The position numbers were made by a program, and so were the translations under genes. A stretch of DNA of 64,000 bases from Nepenthes gracilis. Taxonomy: Eukaryota; Streptophyta; Magnoliopsida; Caryophyllales; Nepenthaceae. Location: NCBI GenBank assembly GCA_033239525.1, contig BSYO01000033.1, positions 2,533,501-2,597,500 on the forward strand, in the 5' to 3' direction. The notes beneath the pieces were generated by a model. The model did no database searches, was not told the origin of the DNA, and worked only from the letters and a program-made list of their open reading frames with translations. Each line of letters starts with the position of its first letter. Position 1 is the first letter of the stretch. This document shows positions 12,228 to 24,085 of the stretch, one piece after another.

Positions 12228-12570
12228 GAAAAAATAACAGAATTATAAAATTATTAATATATGGTCAATAAATAGTAAATTATTATTCAAATCTAAAACA
12301 ATTAAAAAATTATTCATATTTTTTTTTATTCTTGACAAAAAAATAATACCATAACACTATTAATCTAAGGCCAATAAACATTGAATTACTGTTCAAATCT
12401 GAAACAGTTGACAAATCATTCATCTTTTTCTTTGTCCATTTTCTTTTTTTCTTTATTTATAAAAAAAATAATAGTACCATAAAATTATTAATATGAGGTC
12501 AATAAACAAAACATTAATATTCAAATAAAAAACAATTAAAAAATCATATATCTTTTTTCTTCGTCCCTTT
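12228..12570 (+). repeat. Three degenerate tandem units of about 110-120 bp
   Basis: Each unit contains, in order, AATA-A--(C)CATA/ATTATAA, AATTATTAAT, GGTCAATAAA or GGCCAATAAAC, TATTCAAAT, AACAATTAAAAAAT or AACAGTTGACAAAT, and a CAT-CTTTTTTCTT pyrimidine tail. Units start near 12228, 12339 and 12459. Divergence is high, so the array is old. Confidence 0.6.
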
Positions 12571-13087
12571 TCCTCCTCTACCCCTGTCGCCGCTCATAGA
12601 ATTTGAAATGATCTATTTCAATCAATCCTGAAAATAAAACATTATATTTATACTCATATAATATATTTAAGTGATCATCACGTCGGTTAATAATATCCAC
12701 GTAAAAAAAAATGGTTGTCTAATAATGCGGCGTGATAATTGTCAATGCCGACGTTTTGACTGGATAGTTGACTTTGGCCAAGTCGTCTTTGATTGTGGAA
12801 AATTGGGATCAAAATCGCTCTCCTCAACCACCTCACAGCCACTAAAAAATAAAACGAAAAATGGACTGCAATGATCAGTCCGTACAACGTTGGGGTTTTC
12901 TCCTTCTTGGACTTGAAAAAGGCTACCCCTCGATGCGGTATCCAAATGAATGCCTCATTCTTCAAAGATTATAATCTAAAGTAAATTTGTTCTTTTGTTG
13001 TTTTATTAAACTCTAATTCAACATCTAGCTTTTCAAGTTTGAATGCTAGTCATATGCTATCGTTCTGCCCTTGTGTCGCACGAAGGC
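12571..13087. other. Spacer with an unassigned island
   Basis: Positions 12680-12965 are less AT-rich than their surroundings and include TTGAC cores at 12757-12775 (TTTTGACTGG, AGTTGACTTTGG). Open frames of 67-92 codons exist on both strands over the same stretch; the minus-strand one (12687-12965) has a hydrophobic segment. No family is recognised and the mutual overlap argues against a real gene. Confidence 0.25.
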
Positions 13088-14040
13088 TTGTTAGAATCTG
13101 TCATTCTAAACTTTGACGGATAAAAATAAAATAAATATTTAAAAAGATTGATTATTAAATTTTTTGTTTTAATTTGTAAGTAAGTAAAATAATAATATAT
13201 ATTTTTGAATAAAGACCATACAATATAATAAAAACATGAATTTTTTAGAAAAAAGTTTCTTTGAGAATTAAAAAAAATATACCTTGGAGTAATTTCTTTA
13301 AAGTTTCTTTGCTAATTTACTGTTGGAGTAAATGCTTGAGAGAAATATTGGGGTTCAATCTAGATATACACAACCCAATGTAGTGAAATAAACCTAACCT
13401 TCCTCGTCACACATTAGCCACTAAATTAGCGAATATAAGAAATATAATAATGTACAACCTTTTTAATATAAAAATCCTATTCAATAAAGAAAAAAATTAT
13501 AAGATAAATTTTAAAACAATCCACTATAAAACTATAAGTTATAAAAGCCATTTCTGAAATTCTTTTACCGTAATCTCAAGTGAAGTATTGTTGAATATAA
13601 TCCCTTTAACACACTCAATAACCCACATGAGAAATAATAGTAATAGAATAAAAATACATATTTAAAAATCATCTCGAAAACAACATATCCAATATTAGCA
13701 AATAATATTCAAATCGAATATTAACCGGATGTCGAGTTTCTTTCTTCTTTTCTCCTCTTTCTATGCGGTGCTCATTATGTGAGAATTATTTTAAAGTTAA
13801 CCCTAAAATCATGTTCGCACAATTTTATAACATGGGCCGTGCTCGAAAGCCAGGTAGATGTGCCTCAAGCACAATTGATTTTGAAATCGACGCTTGAATT
13901 TCCCTCGAGTGAGCCTCGATTGTGGATGTATTGGGAGCAAAATGGAATCTTCCATTGAGTTCTACTCGAGCGAGCCGTGAGCCCGGATCTCCTGTAGGCT
14001 ATTGGTTTGTTGCGACACCCATAAAAAAATTACCAAAATC
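13088..14040 (-). mobile_element. Degenerate copia-type LTR region (repeat family R3, copy 1)
   Basis: Part of this tract is shared with 56656-57110: CCGGATGTCGAGTTTCTTTC / TTTCTATG(C/T)G..GGTGCTCATTATGTG at 13729-13782 and CTCGAG-rich blocks at 13910-13990 correspond to CCAGATGTCAAAC, TTTCTATGTGTGGCGCTCATTGTAG and the CTCGAG blocks of the other copy. Reading on the minus strand the order is like a copia LTR or leader. Ends are not defined, so the boundaries are approximate. Confidence 0.4.
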
Positions 14041-14984
14041 CAATATGAAAAACATATGCCAGTATTAGTACTAATGAAAAACAATGAAAAATTAACTAAC
14101 TATATATATATAATAGGTTGCGGTATTCAAATTAAAGTGACCTATACCTAATATAATCGAGTACCGATTGTTTAAACAAATATACAATCAAATGTTGTGA
14201 TAATAGTAGCCACCCCTTAGACATATTTGGTTTAGAATAATTATTTCATTCAATAGTACAATTATTCTTATTTGATTTTTTTTAAAAAGGGAAAATAGAT
14301 ATTCTAAGCACGAATAATATAGTCACAAAATATAAATAACTAATATCATATATAACATTTAATTGCTATAAGTAATATAGCTAACGCCATTAAAACACCA
14401 ATCAATCCATCAACAGTAGCCTCCGATGCTTCCCATTACAGGAGACTAATTATTTATTCCACTGGCCTAAGCTAATGAATTCTCTAAATAAAATTTGCGT
14501 TTAATTAGGTGGGATAATCACACGCAAGTGGCTAATTCAAAACTATTAACGCCCAACAACTCTGTTACCATGGGCTATCACCATTATTTAATGAAACACA
14601 AGCAAAATTATATGATTATTTTTTAATTACTCCTTAATTATATAATTTAATATTGATATTAAAATTTTTAATTTATTTTTATTATAACCTAATAAAAATT
14701 GGATAGATTGGATGCAAGAGGACATCCCAAAGGTAGATATAAATTATTTCTTAAAATATATATATTGTTTCATTTAATTTTAATTAATCGTGTAATTTTA
14801 AAAAATAAAACTATTAACATAATTTATTAATAGTAGGATTTGGATACTCATCTTAATAATGTTGGATTGAACCTTCCAATATTTTACTTTAAATTTTGTA
14901 CATTATAACAACTAATAATATATTAAAGAATATAAAATTTACTATCCGATATATTCTCAAATGTTTAAATTAGAACCATTTCAA
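14041..14984. other. AT-rich intergenic spacer
   Basis: No gene or complete element recognised. A poorly defined MITE-like end (ATATTTGGTTTAGAATAATT, about 14222) is present without a clear partner. Confidence 0.45.
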
Positions 14985-15580
14985 CAAGAACAAAATATAA
15001 TAAGGAATCTGAACAAGTAAATATGAATAAATTTTAAGATTTAATAAATTGGTTCCGTAATTATTGATAGATGTAAGTGTCTAGAGGGCTAGTCTTTATA
15101 CTAATGTTTTCTCTTTCAAATCTAGGATTGTGATTGACTTTTCATTCGATTGAGAAAAATTACTATATTTGTAACTCTATTTTTAATTAATATGTCTTTA
15201 TGAAATTGATATAATTGTGCTTTAATTTATACATTATTTTGACTTAAATATAGTATGACATATTGAAAAATGAATTCTTTCTAAGAGAATGAATTATAAT
15301 AAGGAATATTAACATGTAAATATAAAAAAAAATTAGGATATGGTGAATTTGCTCCGTAATTACTAATAGATATAAGTGTCCAAAAGGCTAGTCTTTATAC
15401 TAATGTTTTCTTTTTCGGATTCAAGATTGTAATTGGCTTTCCTTTTGACTAAGAAAAATTGTCATATTTATAACTTTAGTTTTAATCAATATGTCTTTAT
15501 GAAATTGATGTAATTGTGCTTCAATTTATGCGCCATTTTGACTTAAATATACTATAATATATTACAAAATGAGTTTCATA
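14985..15580 (+). repeat. Two-copy tandem duplication, period about 299 bp
   Basis: ATAATAAGGAAT starts both units (about 14997 and 15296). The shared order is CCGTAATTA, TAGAT(G/A)TAAGTGTC, GGCTAGTCTTTATACTAATG, TTTTC, GATTGT(G/A)ATTG, AATATGTCTTTATGAAATTG and TTTTGACTTAAATATA. The copies differ by scattered substitutions and small indels. It could be two LTRs of a very short element or a satellite-like duplication; no internal domain is present. Confidence 0.75.
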
Positions 15581-17319
15581 TCCTTAAACCTGTTATTAAC
15601 TATTGTGATGTGTATGATCCAAATTAAAAAACTTATAAGTCTAATTTAGTTTCATTTGGATGACCGGGTACATATTAAATAGTATACAAGGAAAAAATAA
15701 ACAAGAAAATATCACTCACAAGTGGCATTTTTTCAATAATCAAAATTAGATGTTACTATTTGAAAATTAATACCTGATTGACATTGCAATTTGATATCTA
15801 TGAAACAGTACAGCAGCCACCCCTACGTATACACACTTGCCGTATAGATCTGACCAAGCCAACAGCCTTCGTTACCGGCGCCATTTTGGAGTTGTTTAAT
15901 CGCACTAATTGCATCAATTGGGTTTACTAAAAAAATTAATTATCTCAAAAAATCAAATTATGAGTTAATTAGCAAGATAATGGTCTGATTTATTATTTTA
16001 TATTCTAATGTACATCTTCATTTGAATAGTCTTCATAATTTTGAAGTATAAATTAAGTATATTACAACTCTATAAGTTGAATTCATGACCAATATATTAA
16101 ATAATGAAGATTTATTATTCAAGAAGCCTAAATTATATATAATGAATATTTAACAGTGATTTTTATGAATTAAAGGTTTAATATATGAATTAATGGCATG
16201 CCCATTTATCCATCTAAGTTTCAAAATTCGAACTCAAGCTTACATCGTTGGCTCACAGAAATCTAATACCCAGTCAATGAACTAATTGCTAATCAATCTG
16301 AATTTTTAAATAAGCTGTTTGGTGAGATCCAAGCAAGCGATCTCAACGCCCTGATTTGTTGAATGATTATATCATCATATACAAATTCTGTTAATATTGA
16401 TTGCTACTTTCATCATATATGATTTTTATCCATTAAAATACGTATAAAAAATAATAAATTTTTTCTATTTAAAAACAAATGAATATCTATTTATTCAATT
16501 AACATGAGGATCTATCTATGCCGCGTATTCCTTAGCTGAATGGCACTAAACCCTTATTCCTCCAAAATCATAGGTAGGCCAAAAGTGAATCAGGCACGTA
16601 ATGAAAGACCAAAGTGCCTCTTTTGCGTAAGAGATCATGATTATTAAGCCATGAAAGCAAACCTTTTCCGTATCACACGTGCAAATTACACACACAAAAG
16701 AGAGTAATTTTCATTCAAAGCCTATTCCATAGATCTTTCTCCATTCCATGAAATATTTAAGCAAAAGTAGAACAGCCATTATTTTCAAATTGTCAAGAGA
16801 AATTACCAGAAATAATATTGACTATTTCTATAAAAAAGTTGTAGCCCAGATTTTATTCATGGGTATGTTAACAAAAGGAATCATAAAACCCTAACATGAA
16901 GAAGAGGAAGAAAGCCCTAAAACTAGTCTAATCAGCTAAATTGTTGTTGATACGATAACAGATGATGGTTTTTCTCATATTAAGTAATTTGTTTTCGGAT
17001 AAAACATATTATTATGTATAATTTTATAAAAATTATCTATGAATAATATAGCGATAAAATTAGATATATCGGATTCTATGAGGATCCGATTGACTTTTTA
17101 GTTACAAAATATATATATATAATTCCAGCTTTTGCATCTGCTTTTGGCCCTTTTAGTAATTTACACATTGCAACTTGCTTCTACAACTCCACCTCCATTG
17201 TCGTCCTTATCCCTCTCCTTTCCTCATCATTAATTCATGAAACTCGAAAAATCAACACAGAAAAAGGAAACAAATTCCCCCTAAAAAGAAAAACTTACAG
17301 AATAACAGTGTTTGCAGTG
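15581..17319. other. Intergenic region downstream of the RAV gene
   Basis: AT-rich spacer grading into less AT-rich sequence near 16490-16960. Only short frames occur. The part close to 17320 is expected to hold the 3' untranslated region of the RAV gene, which is transcribed leftwards; I cannot fix the polyadenylation site. Confidence 0.5.
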
Positions 17320-18438
17320 TCATAAAGCTGCAACAACCATCTGCTTCTTATTACTACTAGACTCCATTGACAACAGCTCCATCTCTCTCGTCCTCTTCTC
17401 ATTACGTCCCTCCTCCACGTTCAATTTACTGACCATCGGCATTCTACATATGTCGACCCCAAACAATCTAATGAGTACCTGGCCGGGGCCGATGGAGTTG
17501 ACGGTCGGGCAGGATGAATCAACACCCGGCCCGTTCTTGGCCCTCCAGCCGATGTATAGCCGCTTATCGGGTCCCGTCGACCTCTGGAAAATAACAACGT
17601 CGCCGGCCTTGATATTCTTTTCCTTCACAAAACGGCTCCATCCTTTCGTTAAGACGTAACTCTGGCTGCTGTTCCAGTAAGAATATCTGAATCTCCAGAC
17701 TTTATCATAAGCATCTTCAAAGTTTAGCAGCACCCCTTTTAAAGAAGAAGGAGAAGACTTGCTTTCGCTCTGGATTGGGAAGTGCTTCTCCGCATGCTGC
17801 TTCGGGATCACCAACCTGTTCAGCTTCCCGACATCGCTCGGCGTCACCGCCTTCTCGAACAGCAGCTCGCGGGCCATCTGGGTCCATCCTGGCCCGACGA
17901 ATCCCCCCCTCTTGTTGTTGCCATCAATTCCACCGTTGCCGTTGAGGTTGAAATTTCGCGCGCTCTGCTCGAGCTCGTCGTTGTACGTGTGCTTGCGCAG
18001 CATGTCGACGATCTCCGGCTTGGAGTGCGAATTCAAGAACTGGATCTCAGCGTCGTCGTCGGAGAGAGGCTTGAAGTTGGTAACAGCGTCGCGTCCGCGG
18101 AAACGCTGGGCGGCGATATCGTATGCCCTGGCGGCCTCGTGCTCCTCGTTGAAGGTGCCGAGCCAGACGCGCTGGTGCTTCTCGTAGATTTGAGCCCCCC
18201 AGCGGCCGTTGGGTTGTGGGACTACGCCTTTGTATTTGGAGGAGGGCAGCTTCCTCGACTCCGCTTCGACACCGGTCTCGGAGTCAAAGACGACGCTAGC
18301 CCCGCTTCCCATCCGGCATAAACCACGTGGGGACTCGGAGACCGGAAATGGAGGCGTAGGTAACGGCGACGGCGAAGGAATAATGTTTGAAGCAGAGTCA
18401 TTAGTTGTTGTGCTCTCATCTATACCACTTCCTTCCAT
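17320..18438 (-). CDS. RAV-family AP2/B3 transcription factor (TEMPRANILLO/RAV1-like)
   Basis: An intronless 372-residue protein, normal for class I RAV factors. In order: a Ser/Pro/Thr-rich N-terminus (1-60); one AP2/ERF domain (about 67-124, with [22 protein letters not shown] and [14 protein letters not shown]); a linker with a polar Asn/Gly stretch; a B3 domain (about 190-303, with [20 protein letters not shown] and GWSRFVKEK); and the RLFGV motif (324-328), the known B3 repression motif of this family. Family knowledge: nuclear DNA-binding repressors in which AP2 contacts CAACA-type and B3 contacts CACCTG-type sites; they act in flowering-time, juvenility, growth and stress control. The start at 18438 is the first ATG and gives the usual MEG-type N-terminus. 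No frame damage is seen. Exact orthology (TEM1/TEM2 versus RAV1) cannot be settled here. Overlapping plus-strand frames are shadows. Confidence 0.95.
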   Translation of the reverse strand: MEGSGIDESTTTNDSASNIIPSPSPLPTPPFPVSESPRGLCRMGSGASVVFDSETGVEAESRKLPSSKYKGVVPQPNGRWGAQIYEKHQRVWLGTFNEEHEAARAYDIAAQRFRGRDAVTNFKPLSDDDAEIQFLNSHSKPEIVDMLRKHTYNDELEQSARNFNLNGNGGIDGNNKRGGFVGPGWTQMARELLFEKAVTPSDVGKLNRLVIPKQHAEKHFPIQSESKSSPSSLKGVLLNFEDAYDKVWRFRYSYWNSSQSYVLTKGWSRFVKEKNIKAGDVVIFQRSTGPDKRLYIGWRAKNGPGVDSSCPTVNSIGPGQVLIRLFGVDICRMPMVSKLNVEEGRNEKRTREMELLSMESSSNKKQMVVAAL

Positions 18439-18552
18439 TTCTTAATTTTTCTGGATCTAAGAGTGAGAGAAGGAGAAGAAGAAGATCTGATAAGTGGTTT
18501 TTTATTTTCTGATGGTAGATTGAAGTGGGAGAGTTGTGGGTTCTCCAAGAGA

Positions 18553-18573
18553 CAGAGAGAGAGAGAGAGAGAG
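18553..18573. repeat. (GA)n tract in the RAV 5' leader
   Basis: A short AG/GA run (CT on the transcribed strand) between the putative TATA box and the RAV start codon. Pyrimidine-rich leader tracts are common in plant promoters; no specific function is claimed. Confidence 0.8.
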
Positions 18574-18629
18574 GCTGGGGTGATTTATGCCGTGTTTGGA
18601 TGAACCAAGTCTCGCCAGGAAAAGCAGTG

Positions 18630-18637
18630 TATTTATA
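18630..18637 (-). promoter_or_regulatory. Probable TATA box of the RAV gene
   Basis: On the minus strand the sequence reads CTATAAATAC, a good plant TATA box, about 192 bp upstream of the RAV ATG. That would place transcription start near 18600 and give an untranslated leader of about 160 nt containing a CT-repeat. This is position and motif evidence only. Confidence 0.55.
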
Positions 18638-18659
18638 GAATGATCATCAGAAAACTGCT

Positions 18660-19633
18660 AGTGAAGATTTTTAGTTTTAAAAATTAATTTTTTTATTGTT
18701 GTTATGGAGAAATAGTGGTTTGCGATTGGGCAGAGAACAGAGATGAGGAGATCAGGGTCAACTCTTCTGGAGAGAGGGATGAAGAGGAGAGATACGGACT
18801 GAAAGAATGGGAAAGTTCCCGGCACGAACGCGACTGAGTGTGCTCGAGAGATACGATATATTATACGCGATTTAAATATCATTTTATAATTTAATTAATT
18901 ATCATAAAAAAATACATATAATAACGAGTTAATATTATTTAACATAATATAATATTTTGAATGTATTTTATAATTTTTTCACGATAGCGGAGGGACGTCT
19001 TGTGCATGTGGGCGCTAAAAGTGATGGGTATGTGAGTGATGTGGGCTGAGTATGTGGAGTGGGCCCGTCTGAGCAAACAAGTTGATGGGTTTCAAGTGAC
19101 AGGAGATGCCGCGTTGTTGCCCGGTTCATCCCGACTCGATTTCTTAAAAAAATAATTATTATTTTTTAAATTTAAATTATTTATTTTTAAATAAATAATT
19201 ATAATTTAATTATTTTAAAAAATAAATAGAGTTACCTGTTTTCGGTTCATCCCCGCCTGAAACTCTGCAGTGTCAGCGCTCCGGTGGGCTCACCCACCAC
19301 CGCCACTATTCTCCGCTGTACGATCTGTAAATATTAAACTCGCTGACCTCCGTTTAGTTTGGATTTGCAACACTCGGAATGCTCCGCTTCTTATCTTGTA
19401 ATAATTTTTATGATTATGTGAAAATTTTAATAATAAAAAATATCCTAGTAATAGTTTTCAATATCATATATATGAGTCTCTAAAGTGTATTGTTTAGGAA
19501 AAATGTATAAAATATATTGTAATTTAATTTTTATATTATGTGAAATATTATTTTTTCTATAACAGATTTATTATTTTAATGTGTGATAATGATATAAATT
19601 TATGATTATTCAAATATTAATTTTTATTAATTT
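18660..19633. other. RAV upstream region
   Basis: Probable distal promoter of the leftward RAV gene. It contains a GGTCAACTC W-box core at about 18757, GC-richer blocks at 18980-19130 and 19240-19330, and an AT-rich imperfect inverted repeat at 19140-19225 that resembles the palindrome at 27784-27855. No coding sequence is supported. Confidence 0.5.
19140..19225. repeat. AT-rich imperfect inverted repeat
   Basis: AATTATTTATTTTTAAATAAATAATT around 19175-19200 is self-complementary around a TT spacer, and the left flank (ATTATTTTTTAAATTTAAAT) matches the right arm of the 27784-27855 palindrome in reverse complement. It may be a decayed member of the same foldback family. Confidence 0.45.
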
Positions 19634-19707
19634 TGATGGGTATGTTCATAATGGATTGATCCAATAAGAGAAACGACCCACATCCACGAAAACTCATATG
19701 AGGGTCT

Positions 19708-19790
19708 GGACGGTCAACGTTAGGCGTTGATCGAATAAAAAGTTAAACTGGGAGGCTAACAAGCTCTCTATGAGATGGTCAACATTTTTG
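19708..19790. promoter_or_regulatory. W-box inverted pairs in the U3 of copy D
   Basis: Two pairs are visible: GGTCAACGTTAGGCGTTGATC (the right arm has mutated to GTTGATC) and GGTCAACATTTTTGTTGACC. They lie about 400-470 bp upstream of the LTR TATA box and about 1.3 kb upstream of the RAV start codon. Confidence 0.5.
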
Positions 19791-20180
19791 TTGACCGAAA
19801 ATGCTACAGTAAGTCGGCCCAAGAAATTAATCCTCACGTGGGCCAGGCACAATCGGGTCAACATATCCGTACATGACCAGTAACGGTTCTCTTTCTTGAT
19901 TTTGTGCCTTTTTAAAAGACAATTTGCACTATAACGGGTACCAGCAGATTTAGTGCACGTCCTATAAGAAAAGCGTCAGATTCTCTCGTTCTGTCTACTA
20001 TAAACCCTTAAGGTAACAAGATATAGAAGGAAGGTAAGTAATCCTGAGAGCCGTTACCTGCCAGGAAAGGAAGCAATCTCAATCGATTGCTAAAATCAAA
20101 CCTTCCTACCAAGGAAGGTCGCCCGACAAAGTGTAGAGATCACGCATTCCTACCCAATGAAGGTCGCCCAATACTTCATC

Positions 20181-20187
20181 TATAAAA
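20181..20187 (+). promoter_or_regulatory. LTR TATA box (copy D)
   Basis: TATAAAA within CATCTATAAAAACTC, in the position expected for the U3/R boundary of this LTR; it would drive rightward transcription. Confidence 0.45.
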
Positions 20188-20758
20188 ACTCATGGAATCT
20201 CTACTCCAAAACATACTCACTTTTAAACCTACAAACGCTCACTGCTATAATCATACGCTTATTACTCAGATTTTAGAGGCACATTTCTCTTCTAAGGTTT
20301 TCATAGTGTTCAGACAGTTCTTCAAACTCTCACGTTTACCGAACTCAGACTCGCTCTCTCTCTCACGACATTCCTTGCGAACACAGAATTGAGAGATTGA
20401 GCTCCTCACGAGCCATTAGAGCGTCTCCTACGTCTGAAACCAAAACACTCATTACGAACACTCATTGTCATCTCTCTCTACTCTCATTTTTGTTTCCCTT
20501 TTTAAAAATTGAAGGCTGATTTATGACTTGAGCGTCAGAATATTTTCGGTGGGATAATATCCCGCTAACACTTGACCTATTGTTTGTTGTAGTGGTGTAT
20601 AGAGTCCAAATTCGGTGAACAGAACTGAATTCAGACGACCCAAATATATTAAAAACTTGAATTTAAGAATGCATCAAATTTATATTTTAAAATAATTAAA
20701 GAGAAGCAGGTATATTTATAAGGACACTAGAAGCGTTTTGACACGACTTCTATGGGAG

Positions 20759-20899
20759 ACGTATATGATTTATGGTAGCTATCAAATTTCTGTCTAATAT
20801 CCATCGTCAATCCTATTATTTTTTTTAAATATATTTTTTTAACAAAAAATAAAAAATAAAAAATAAAAATCTAACAACTAGTACACAATATCATATACA
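20759..20899. mobile_element. MITE family 2, copy 2
   Basis: GTATATGATTTATGGTAGC at 20761 and CAATATCATATAC ending near 20897 form the terminal inverted repeat. The internal TAATATCCATCGTCAATCC block matches the family 2 copy at 10672-10832. It is AT-rich and non-coding. Confidence 0.6.
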
Positions 20900-23485
20900 T
20901 ATTATATGAAACCTGCGTCACACCGGTCCTAGGCTCGATTTATAAGTAGACGTGGTCATGCTTCTCAAATAGTCGTTGGCTTTAACATCGAAGCTTTAGT
21001 AGCAACGCAGCAATCATTTCCTGGACTTTTCAATCATATACACCGCGTATTCATCATCACCGCCAGCCAGATTTCCGTTATTTTTGACTTTCCTATATTT
21101 TGAATTTTTGTTATTAAATAAAAAAGTATAGTAAAAACTAGACGATATAAAAAATTAAATATAATATATTTTATGAATTTATTTATATAATGTAATAAAT
21201 TTAGTTTAATAAAAAAATAGAAAAACAATTACGTAGATACTTATTTTAAATTTAAATATTATTTATTAATTTTTTATTCACTAAATAATATAAAAATATA
21301 TATTGAATATGTCTCTTCAAAAAATACACTTCCCAAATTCTATTTTGTACTGTCCAATATTAAAACTCACTATAAATATTAAAACTCATTATCACTCAAA
21401 AAATCGACTAAAGTGGCGATTTATGATTTATTTTTGTAGATATCTTAATTCGATACTACTTTTTCACAGGTTAACAACGAATTGACCAAAAAGAATCAAA
21501 AGGTAATATTTAAAAAATATATTTCAATCTGTTCTTATGTATGTATATATATATATATAGTTATTTTTAAAGAAAATTAGGCATTATTTGCTTTGTTAAA
21601 ATCAAATAAATAATCATAATATTTATATTATTCAATGTCGGTACCGTCTCTTCTTTCTTGCCTTATTATATTAAATAATCTAAATATTTATTTTCAATGG
21701 TAGTTCTATTTACAAATACGTAGGTCAGAAGTCGAACATTTAAGCCATATCATATACACTTTTATTTATGAATTAGCAACAGGATTTTTTTACATTACGT
21801 AGAACATTATTATAAATGTGGCTTTTAATGCATATGTTAATATTAAACATAAATTGATTTTTCTTAGCAATTACTTACATTAAATAAGTGAGATATCGCA
21901 ACAATGTTTATTTTTATCAAACTTATGAGAAATATTTCTCTATCCCCTTTTTCAAAAGCTCTAATAAATGAGATAAAAAGGACATAAAAATATCTTATAT
22001 AGTAAATTAATATACATATATCGGTTATATATGTATCAGATATGCTGTCTAAATATGCTTGCACATGAATGCTCGTTAGACATCAAAATGCTAAAATAAG
22101 TACGTATAAATATTTTTTATATACATATTAGGTACAAAGATATTAAAATAAGTACACTTATACACGACTTATTTACTCTGTAGGCGCCTTCCAAAGCTAT
22201 TCCATGCTTAGTTTTATCAATCAAACCATTTTTTAAAAAAAAAAAAAATTAGTTAATGAGTTTAACTTAATATCATTGTATAAATAAATCTTAGCGTTTA
22301 GATATGACATTTCTATACTCATTATACAAAATTTCGTCATCATAATTTACTTACCTTATGAAGAAATAAACTAGAATACTTCTTTCAGATCTCATCTTTT
22401 TATTTTCATATGATATCTGTATATTAGAATCCTAATTAAATTAGTATACCTGGTTAACTAATTTTTAGATATTACAATATTAATACTAAAATTATAAAAA
22501 TATATGATACAAAAGCTATAATTTTAAAACACAAAATAATATATATAAATTATGACTTTAAATAATAATCTAACAACTAAACATCAATAATATAATAATT
22601 ATTATACAATTAAAAACATCATATCTGTCCACTTCATTTCTCACGTTAATCCCCCCCCCCAATCAATTATCAATATCAATAAAATTATACTAATTTATCT
22701 ATCAATATATTTTAACAAATAATAAAATAAGAATTTCAAACTAAATTATTTTTTTTTTTACATTTTTAGTCATTGAATATATATACAATATGATCGATTA
22801 GGATGACCGCCAATTTAATAATCGGTTACTCGAAACAAAACACCATAAAAAATCATATTTCAATCCTGAAACCTAATATTTAATTCAAAATTAATAATTT
22901 CAGTTCAAATTATCTGATTTTCCAATGCACTTAATTATCATAATTATCCGTTCTTATTCTCCCCATAACGGGAAAAGCAATACGAAATTATTATTTATTT
23001 AATTATTTGCCGGATAACGATAATCTTAGTTAACTAACTTTCCACAGCCGCTGCCGTTTGGCCTAATCCAAGTAAATAGTGGTCGGTAATCACCTTTCTT
23101 TTAGACATAATTAATCAATTTGCATGCGTCATTAATTATATAGATAATAAGATTCCACAATATCCATCTCACTTTTCCACTTTATTGCATTACCATAAGA
23201 TCACATTTAATTAACTAATTAAAGTTATCCATATTTGTTTGCCTTGCTTAATCCCACAGAATAAACTGCTGATTAGTCCAAATTTCGATTATCGCTTTCC
23301 CGTAACCTAAGATTAACAAAGTGGATTATAAACACGGCTATTTTTTAAATATAACATCACAAAAAAATATCTTTTAGTTACTTTTAATGTACATATTATA
23401 ATATAATATCTCACCCATTCATTTATATAAGATAACTGATATAAAAATAGATGGGCAAATAGCTAGACGTTAAATAGTTTAGTTA
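20900..23485. other. AT-rich intergenic spacer
   Basis: Long AT-rich spacer with short random frames only, and a C10 run at 22651-22660. No gene, RNA or intact mobile element is recognised. Confidence 0.5.
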
Positions 23486-23738
23486 AATCAAAGTAGTAAA
23501 AAGATATTTCTCTAAATTATCTATAAATTTGATTAATTATAATCATAAATAAATAAATTTTTATAATTAGTAAAAAAATTATCAAAGATAGTTTTAAAAA
23601 AGTTAATTTTTGTCAAAATATTTATAATATTTTAATTTTTAATGGTCTTAAAATATTTTTGGTCAAGGGCATGTTTGGTTGAGGGAATTGGGGGAAAAGA
23701 ATTGCAATTCCCCAAGGAATTATGACACCGATGTTTTA

Positions 23739-23780
<42 letters not shown>

Positions 23781-24085
23781 CATTTAATGGATCTTCATTT
23801 AGTCTAGTGCTAAGATTTGCATCAAAAGTAGTAAAAGGTATGCGTTTATCTCTATCTCTAGATTATCTATTAATTTGATTATGTTAAGATATAGCCATAG
23901 TGGCTATCGTGATCAATAGTTTATATATATATATATATATGAAATAAAATTATTACACATAGATAATTTAAATTTTTTCTCTATTTCTTTGTATAAGTTA
24001 ATTTTGTCAAATATATTATAAAGTTAAATTCTATATTTTAATTTTTAATGTACGTCGAAAATATTTCGTGTCACTAAGCGGCAAA
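23486..24085 (+). repeat. Direct duplication flanking an (ATT)n-containing segment
   Basis: Two diverged copies share TCAAAGTAGTAAAA / TCAAAAGTAGTAAAA, ATTATCTATAAATTTGATTA / ATTATCTATTAATTTGATTA, AAGTTAATTTT-GTCAAA and TATTTTAATTTTTAATG. They begin near 23487 and 23821. Between them sit GGCATGTTTGGTTGAGGG (a MITE-type end) and the (TTA)n tract at 23738-23778. Confidence 0.5.
23738..23778. repeat. (TTA)n microsatellite
   Basis: About 41 bp of uninterrupted TTA/ATT trinucleotide repeats. Confidence 0.95.

Larger units (their letters stand above)
19634..20676 (+). mobile_element. Solo LTR of the Tat-like family, copy D, upstream of RAV
   Basis: It starts TGATGGGTATG (19634), ends AATGCATCA (20676) and is flanked by the perfect 5-bp duplication AATTT (19629-19633 and 20677-20681). 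The U3 contains GGTCAACGTTAGGCGTTGATC and GGTCAACATTTTTGTTGACC (19710-19790 region). A TATAAAA box lies at 20181. The R/U5 part carries the family block GGTGGGATAATATCCCGC (20551-20570). The small frame at 20192-20392 is LTR-internal. Confidence 0.9.

Noticed and set aside
17759..18321. Plus-strand frames of 142 and 179 codons over the RAV gene
   Set aside because: They are antisense shadows of a well-conserved GC-rich coding sequence and show no family features.
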